A DNA stretch of 64,000 nucleotides from Typha latifolia. Lineage: Eukaryota; Streptophyta; Magnoliopsida; Poales; Typhaceae. The DNA is taken from NCBI GenBank assembly GCA_019914945.1, contig CM034103.1, forward strand, positions 14,164,785-14,228,784, given 5' to 3'. A program made the position numbers and the translations under genes. Position 1 is the first letter of the stretch, and every line of letters begins with the position of its first letter. Of the stretch, positions 58,600-64,000 are shown in pieces. The notes beneath the pieces are model-generated. The model searched no databases. It had not been told where the DNA came from and worked only from the letters and a program-made list of their open reading frames with translations.

Positions 58600-61100
58600 A
58601 TGTCTCGGCGAAGGGCGCTGCTCACGAGGCGGAGCCCCTTGCCGTGGTCGCTATCGTCGTTATCCGGGGAGATCGCTGGAGATCCTAGGGTTTCGCCGGC
58701 CGGAGAGGAGGCGGAGGATGAGGTGGAGGTGGCGGAGGACGACAGATGGTCGACGATGCTGCCGGAGCTCCTGGCTGAGATCGTGAGGAGGGTGGAGGCC
58801 GGAGGCGAGAAGTGGCCGCCGCGGAAGGACGTCGTGTCCTGCGCCTGCGTCTGCCGGCGGTGGCGAGAGATCGCCAAGGGGATCATCCGACCCCCTCTCG
58901 AATGCGGAAAAATCACCTTCCCTTCCTCGCTCAAACAGGTAAGTCTTAATTATCTTTGGATTTGGTGTTTGGAGATCAATTTAATTAGGTTTTGTCGAGG
59001 ATTCCGTTTCCGTGGATTTTGATGTATATAGGGCTGTTGTTGTAATAAATTTCGTGAGGGGAATTAGTTTATTTGATGATTCTGGGATAGAAATTTGTGA
59101 TAATTTGGTTTTTGTTGTATTGTGAGTTTTGATAAATTAATGGGTTGTGGTATGTAAATGTGGTGATGAAATAGCCAGGGCCGAGGGATTCTCCCATGCA
59201 ATGCTTTATCAAAAGGAACAAGAAGAACTCAACGTTTTATCTGTATCTCGCCTTGACACAAAGTAAGTTGATTCCAATCTGCCAACGTCACGTCTCTTTG
59301 TTTATATTTTACCTCGAGCCTTTTCTGATAGTACATATTACATGCTAAATGCTGATGATATGATGCGAATGCAGAGTTTATTCATTTACTTGTAAAAGAG
59401 TAGACATAGATATGCAATATTTGTTTAGGAACTTGTACGATTTACCAATTGGTATCCTTCATTAGTGTGAAAGATGTAATTTTAAATATATCAATCTTGG
59501 AGAGATCGGGAGTGTGAAGTGATGCCAGGTAGATTCATTTTAAGATCAGTATAAATATGTTTTTTGTGCAAATTATAGTGAACATGTAAGTTTCACATTT
59601 CTAGCATAGGGAAAACCAAGGAACCATGACTGCATTCATGGAAACCTTAATTCTACATCAAGCATCCTTTGGGTAGAGACAAGACACCAAATGATATAAA
59701 TCTGTGATTTAAAAGATATGGCCAGCCATGTTTCTGTGATATTATTGGGAACAGTTTCATCGTCCATTCAGACTATATTATACAACTTCGAGAATTTTGA
59801 TCTTGATTTGCCATTGTCCTTCATTCATATGTATCTCACTGCCTGTTTGGACCTTGATTTTCTTCGTTGTCTTGGCTAATATAGCATACTGTTGCGATTC
59901 TTTGATCTGTGGTGTATTTGGTCTTCCTTTCAGCGTTCATGGATAAAGGGAAGTTCCTATTGGCAGCTCGAAGGTTTAGAAATGGTGCCCACACAGAGTA
60001 CATCATCTCTCTTGATGCTGATGATTTGTTCCCAGGAAGCAATGCTTATGTTGGAAAACTAAGGTGATGCATCAATATTTGAAATTTCCATCTCTACAGG
60101 CTTTATATATACACCCTTGGTTTCTTTTTCCCTGTAAATTATATTCTTTTTGGTACTCAACTTGTGAGAAAGGAACTGCACATGGTATATTCTATTAAAC
60201 TTTTTTTTGTAACATGCATTAGACAGAATATTTCACTGCATTCAAAGTTGATGGGAGACAGCTATGACATGTAGTTGGTTATAACTAAGCATATAATGTG
60301 TCATAAACTTAGGAGCACTTTAATCTAGGCAATTGTGTTTCACACTTAGTGAAGTCCTAAATTGCTTTTATATGAAAATCTATAGTAACTCATGATTTTA
60401 GTTCTACACTTTCTTCCCTAACTCCGATTTACTTTATCCTTAAACCAGTTTAAGTACTAAATGTTTCGCCTATAATATTAGAATATGTGAGAAAAAATGT
60501 TCCCTTTCATAGATCTCAATATGTTGCCTTGATGTTCCTTGCAGATCTGATTTTCTAGGCACAAAGTTTACTATCTATGACAGTCAGCCACCATACAATG
60601 GAGCTAAGCCATCAAGCAGCAGATCATTGCGTCGTTTTGCCAGCAAGCGGATCAGTCCACAAGTCTCAGCTGGCAATTTTGAAATTGGACAAGTGTCCTA
60701 TAAATTCAACCTCCTCAAATCAAGAGGACCAAGAAGAATGCACTGCACTCTACAATGTCCTTCAGCTCAAGATACTGCTGAAGGCGATCCTTCAAAGTCG
60801 AAGCTGAAAGATCTCACTGGGCTCACAATCCTGAAAAATAAAGCTCCCAGGTGGCACGAGCATCTGCAGTGCTGGTGCTTAAATTTCCATGGCCGGGTCA
60901 CAGTCGCCTCAGTGAAGAATTTCCAGCTAGTGGCGACTGCTGATCCCAGTCAACCATGGGGTGACGAGGAAACAGTGCTGCTCCAGTTTGGAAAGGTTGG
61001 CGACGATCTGTTTACCATGGATTACCGACAGCCTCTCTCAGCCTTTCAGGCATTCGCGATCTGCCTTACCAGCTTTGGTACAAAGCTTGCCTGTGAATAA
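58600..61100 (+). CDS. Tubby-like F-box protein (4 exons, 370 aa)
   Basis: Plant TULPs join an F-box, which recruits ASK/SKP1 of SCF ubiquitin ligases, to a tubby domain that binds phosphoinositides at the plasma membrane; they act in ABA, stress and pathogen responses. Exons: 58600-58938, 59175-59262, 59934-60063 and 60545-61100, all in frame. The F-box spans about 47-105 ([20 protein letters not shown], then [15 protein letters not shown]). The tubby domain follows from [17 protein letters not shown] through [53 protein letters not shown] and the ending [16 protein letters not shown]. At 370 residues it is shorter than the common 400-440, because the variable loop between [10 protein letters not shown] and [11 protein letters not shown] is only about 30 residues. 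The initial ATG sits in a GA-rich leader with G at -3. The paralogue number is not assignable. Confidence 0.93.
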
Positions 61101-61542
61101 TAACTTCGCTAGATATATCATATTTGGGCTGATTCTGTTTCTGTATTTTTTTTCCCCCTTTTCTCTCTGTAGGCTTGGAGGTATGGTATGTTTGGGGGTT
61201 TTCTTTTGTGCTAGGGAGATGTTCCATATCTTATGCTTGTCGATTTTAGTCTCCTGTTTCTTTTATCCTCTTCTTCCTCGAACGTGATGACATATTGTAA
61301 AAATTTGTTACGGTGGCAATTTGAATGATAAAATCAGTGTGTTTATCTCGTGCCAGGGGCATCCTAGAAATCATGGTACATGAAAATTCCATCATTCTTC
61401 CGTAGAAAATATTTAATATGAAGTATGGGCTTAATATCGTTTGAAGCAGGTGTGGTTCTTGACTTCTTTCTTCTTTCTTTCTTTTTTCGTTTTTTATTTT
61501 TTATTTTTTGTGTTATTTTTGTTTTTTGTTTTTGTTTTTGTT

Positions 61543-61545
<3 letters not shown>

Positions 61546-61584
<39 letters not shown>
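61546..61584. repeat. (GA)n microsatellite
   Basis: About twenty GA units follow a GTTTTT-rich stretch in the 3' flank of the tubby-like gene. Confidence 0.92.
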
Positions 61585-61586
<2 letters not shown>

Positions 61587-62304
61587 AAGAAGCAGGTGTA
61601 ATGTTAGATAGGTGGTTGTTGATATAAATAGCGCGAGCTACAGATAAGATTGGGGGATAGAAGGATGCAACCATGGGATTGTGACAGGTAAATAATGGTA
61701 GGTTCAAATTAGTAGCAGGCAGAATTATGAAGTGTAGTAGGTAAATGTGGTTCAGCTAGCTAGGAAATTGAAACATAGTATTCTTACTAGTTATTCTTGG
61801 TGGGTGCTGAACGTACGTGTGATGACAAGTCTTTCATCCTCAAATCCAATATCCAATTACAGCAACATGTAATAGGAGTAAGGCCCCAAGCTGGGCGTTG
61901 TCGGGAGTCTCATACGTTGTACACCTTTTTTCTTTCTAGGAAAACATACTTACCTGTGTAGGTTGGTTGGTAAAACTAAATAAAGACAATGTTTGCAGCT
62001 AAACATTCGCTCTAAAATTAATCAAGTTTCCAGAGGTTTTAATTCCAGACCTGTTTAAATAACAAAATAGAGTTACAAATACTCTTGTTTTACACCAAAA
62101 ATTCTGGAATGTAGTCCGATATCAGTAACAGAACTCTCCTCACAATTTGCCTGTGTAAATTTTCCTTCTTCCAACTAATAGCTTTAACTCGAGCAAGATA
62201 TATGGTGATCATATAGACACAATATAAAATATCTCTGAATGAGTCTTTTATTTAGTTTATTCCTCCTTAATTACAACATAAACAAAAGGTTCGCCATCCT
62301 AAAG

Positions 62305-62432
62305 CATATTCACATCTGCTACCAAAACTAATTTACAACTAAATTAATGATTGTTTATTTTGATCAAACATATTCACATCTGCTACCAAAACTAATTTAC
62401 AACTAAATTAATGATTGTTTATTTTGATCAAA
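62305..62432. repeat. Perfect 64-bp tandem duplication
   Basis: Units 62305-62368 and 62369-62432 are identical across all 64 bases, each beginning CATATTCACATCTGCTACC and ending TTTTGATCAAA. They lie in intergenic sequence, and complete identity implies a recent event. Confidence 0.97.
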
Positions 62433-63425
62433 TGTTCCACAATATGACAAATTACTAATTGAACTAGTTACAATGAAATTTGCTTTAGTGACTAGGTTGA
62501 TTAATATACATCTCTAAATGCATCTCAAATATGGTTCTATATTTGGAGCCCATTGGAGCTAATTATATTTTAGAGTTCCATACACTAACGCATCCGGACT
62601 CTATTTGTAGTTATTATTATTAAATAATATAATACTGCAGGATAATGATCGATTCTAAATAGTAATAAATAAAAATTATTTTTATTTAAATTAATTACTA
62701 AATAATTTAATATCAGACTTATTTTGACAGTTTTGACGACACCTTCCTAATAATAATATTTTTATTAAAATTTGATTAGCAAAATTAAATATATATACTA
62801 AGTTTAAATAATTAGTAAGAAAAATGATATAGATATATTCCCAAAAAAAAAATCTTCATCTTTAGAGGCCAATTTTATAATTTAAACATATCAAACTAAT
62901 CTAGGGTAATTTTATAATTTAAAATATAACAGTAATTTAGAACTCACTTCTAAAATCTCTCTCAAGCTCCAAAGTTGAAGCTTGAATTAGAGTCCCATTG
63001 GAGCAAGAATCTAATGAGCTGCAGGCTGACTTCCTTTCCTCTAAAGTACATCATCTTCTCTTCAAGCCCCCTGAGATACAAAGGCCTGCCTGCTATGGTT
63101 GAATATCATAACCTGCTTATCTTTTCCAAATCCAAGGATTAATTTGAATTCTGCATGCGGTAATTGAGCCACTCTATCTTCAGGTGAACAAGTTGAAGAA
63201 ACACGTGCATAAAGATAATATGAAACAGAGCTTAGAGCAACAACCACAGAGTTTGCAAGTTCACTTGATCACACATACAAAAGGAGCACAACATAGAGTC
63301 CTGACAATCCTAAACAGTAGAGTTTCTCATGCATGCAACCAACACAAACTGCACAAACCCAAAAGGACAAACAAGCTGCATATGAAATTCAGATGCAGAT
63401 GCAGGGATACCATGCGAGCTCTAGA

Positions 63426-64000
63426 TTATTTTTTGCCTCGCAGTTTCACACCGAGGGCCCTCTCCAGTTTTGTGATAATTTGCTGATTCGGAATGGCCTT
63501 CCCTGACTCGTACTCCTGAATGATTTGTGGCTTCTCGTTGATCAGCTGTACCATGCAGCAAGTTAAGAATGTCAAATTTTCGATCAGAAGAAATTTATCT
63601 GGCTTATATCACATGAGTATCCAAATGATACCTGTGCAAGCTGAGCCTGCGTTAGCTTTTTATCCAGTCGAGCTTGCATGAGATTTTTCTTCAGTTCACT
63701 TGGAACACGGTCATCTAGTTGAAATTCAAAATTGAAAGGTGGATTTGTCATATTCAAAAGCAAATTTAAGTAAATCAAGCAATATCCATGGGCAAACAGA
63801 CCAATTTCTTTTCTCAATTTTGACATTTAAAAAACAACACAAACCAATTATGAGGCTAATTCCTCCAACAAGGGGTTTCTAAACTTATCCCCTGCTGCAG
63901 AAAATTCGGCTTAATGATCTGGTTACCTATTGCCTACAGAGCACTTTGAGTATCATTTAATTTTAAAATGCTGTCATCACAAACAAACTCGATTCAAAAG
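63426..64000 (-). CDS. MBF1: Multiprotein bridging factor 1 (MBF1a/b-like), 3' exons only
   Basis: MBF1 is a small nuclear coactivator that links bZIP-type activators to the TATA-binding protein. The last exon is 63545-63426 ([18 protein letters not shown] to LRGKK stop, 39 residues). The one before is 63714-63632, encoding [20 protein letters not shown] then LTQAQLAQ. Together they make the C-terminal Cro/C1-type helix-turn-helix that defines the family. The junction is phase 0 after QLAQ and the acceptor of the upstream exon is TAG. No further exon can be read between 63715 and 64000, so the N-terminal MBF1 domain and the start codon lie beyond the window. The C terminus KLRGKK resembles the MBF1a/b type rather than the heat-inducible MBF1c, but this is a light inference. 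Confidence 0.93.

Larger units (their letters stand above)
61101..63425. other. Spacer between convergent tubby-like and MBF1 genes
   Basis: The first ~250 bases look like the tubby-like 3' untranslated region. A T-rich/GA tract (to 61584) and an exact 64-bp tandem duplication (62305-62432) follow. 62500-62950 is very AT-rich. No exon was recognised. Confidence 0.55.

Overview
This window is a piece of plant nuclear genome, almost certainly from a flowering plant. It holds plant-specific families (HD-ZIP class IV, CIPK, DOG1-like, tubby-like F-box, MALE DISCOVERER-type receptor) in multi-exon genes with GT-AG introns, separated by AT-rich, microsatellite-rich spacers. The strongly C/G-ending codons of the intronless CIPK and DOG1-like genes lean towards a (non-grass) monocot, but the lineage cannot be settled from the sequence alone. 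I rebuilt gene models exon by exon from splice sites and family protein knowledge; every complete model keeps an open frame across all junctions.

Layout from left to right: 2.66 kb without a recognisable gene; a GLABRA2-type HD-ZIP IV regulator (+, 11 exons); a proline iminopeptidase (-, 11 exons) whose introns hold a SINE-like insertion and a small tandem duplication; an aspartate aminotransferase (+, 12 exons) with a peroxisomal PTS2 and a Tourist-like MITE in one intron; a broken hydroxyphenylpyruvate reductase-like pseudogene (+); a dynein light chain LC8 gene (-, 2 exons); a nucleobase-ascorbate transporter (-, 14 exons) with a 64-bp GA tract upstream; a SAP30-binding/HCNGP-like nuclear protein (-, 8 exons); a 4.3 kb gene-poor spacer; an intronless CIPK12/19-type kinase (+); an intronless DOG1-like gene (+); a MALE DISCOVERER/MRH1-type LRR receptor pseudokinase (-, 13 exons); a 3.8 kb spacer; a tubby-like F-box gene (+, 4 exons); and the 3' exons of an MBF1 coactivator gene (-) running off the right edge.

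The genes are unrelated housekeeping and signalling genes, each with its own promoter, as is normal for plant chromosomes. They do not form an operon-like or biosynthetic cluster. Several link to development or stress (GL2: epidermal cell fate; CIPK: calcium/CBL signalling; DOG1-like: ABA/dormancy; MDIS/MRH1: pollen tube or root hair growth; MBF1: stress transcription), but the window shows no functional coupling between them.

I found no previously undescribed system. The most useful observations are a four-copy, 26-bp palindrome-like motif just upstream of the peptidase gene, the two candidate start codons of the aminotransferase (peroxisomal versus cytosolic), the EAR-type LxLxL motif at the end of the first GL2 exon, the 26-bp triplication that helps break the reductase pseudogene, and a set of small exact tandem duplications.
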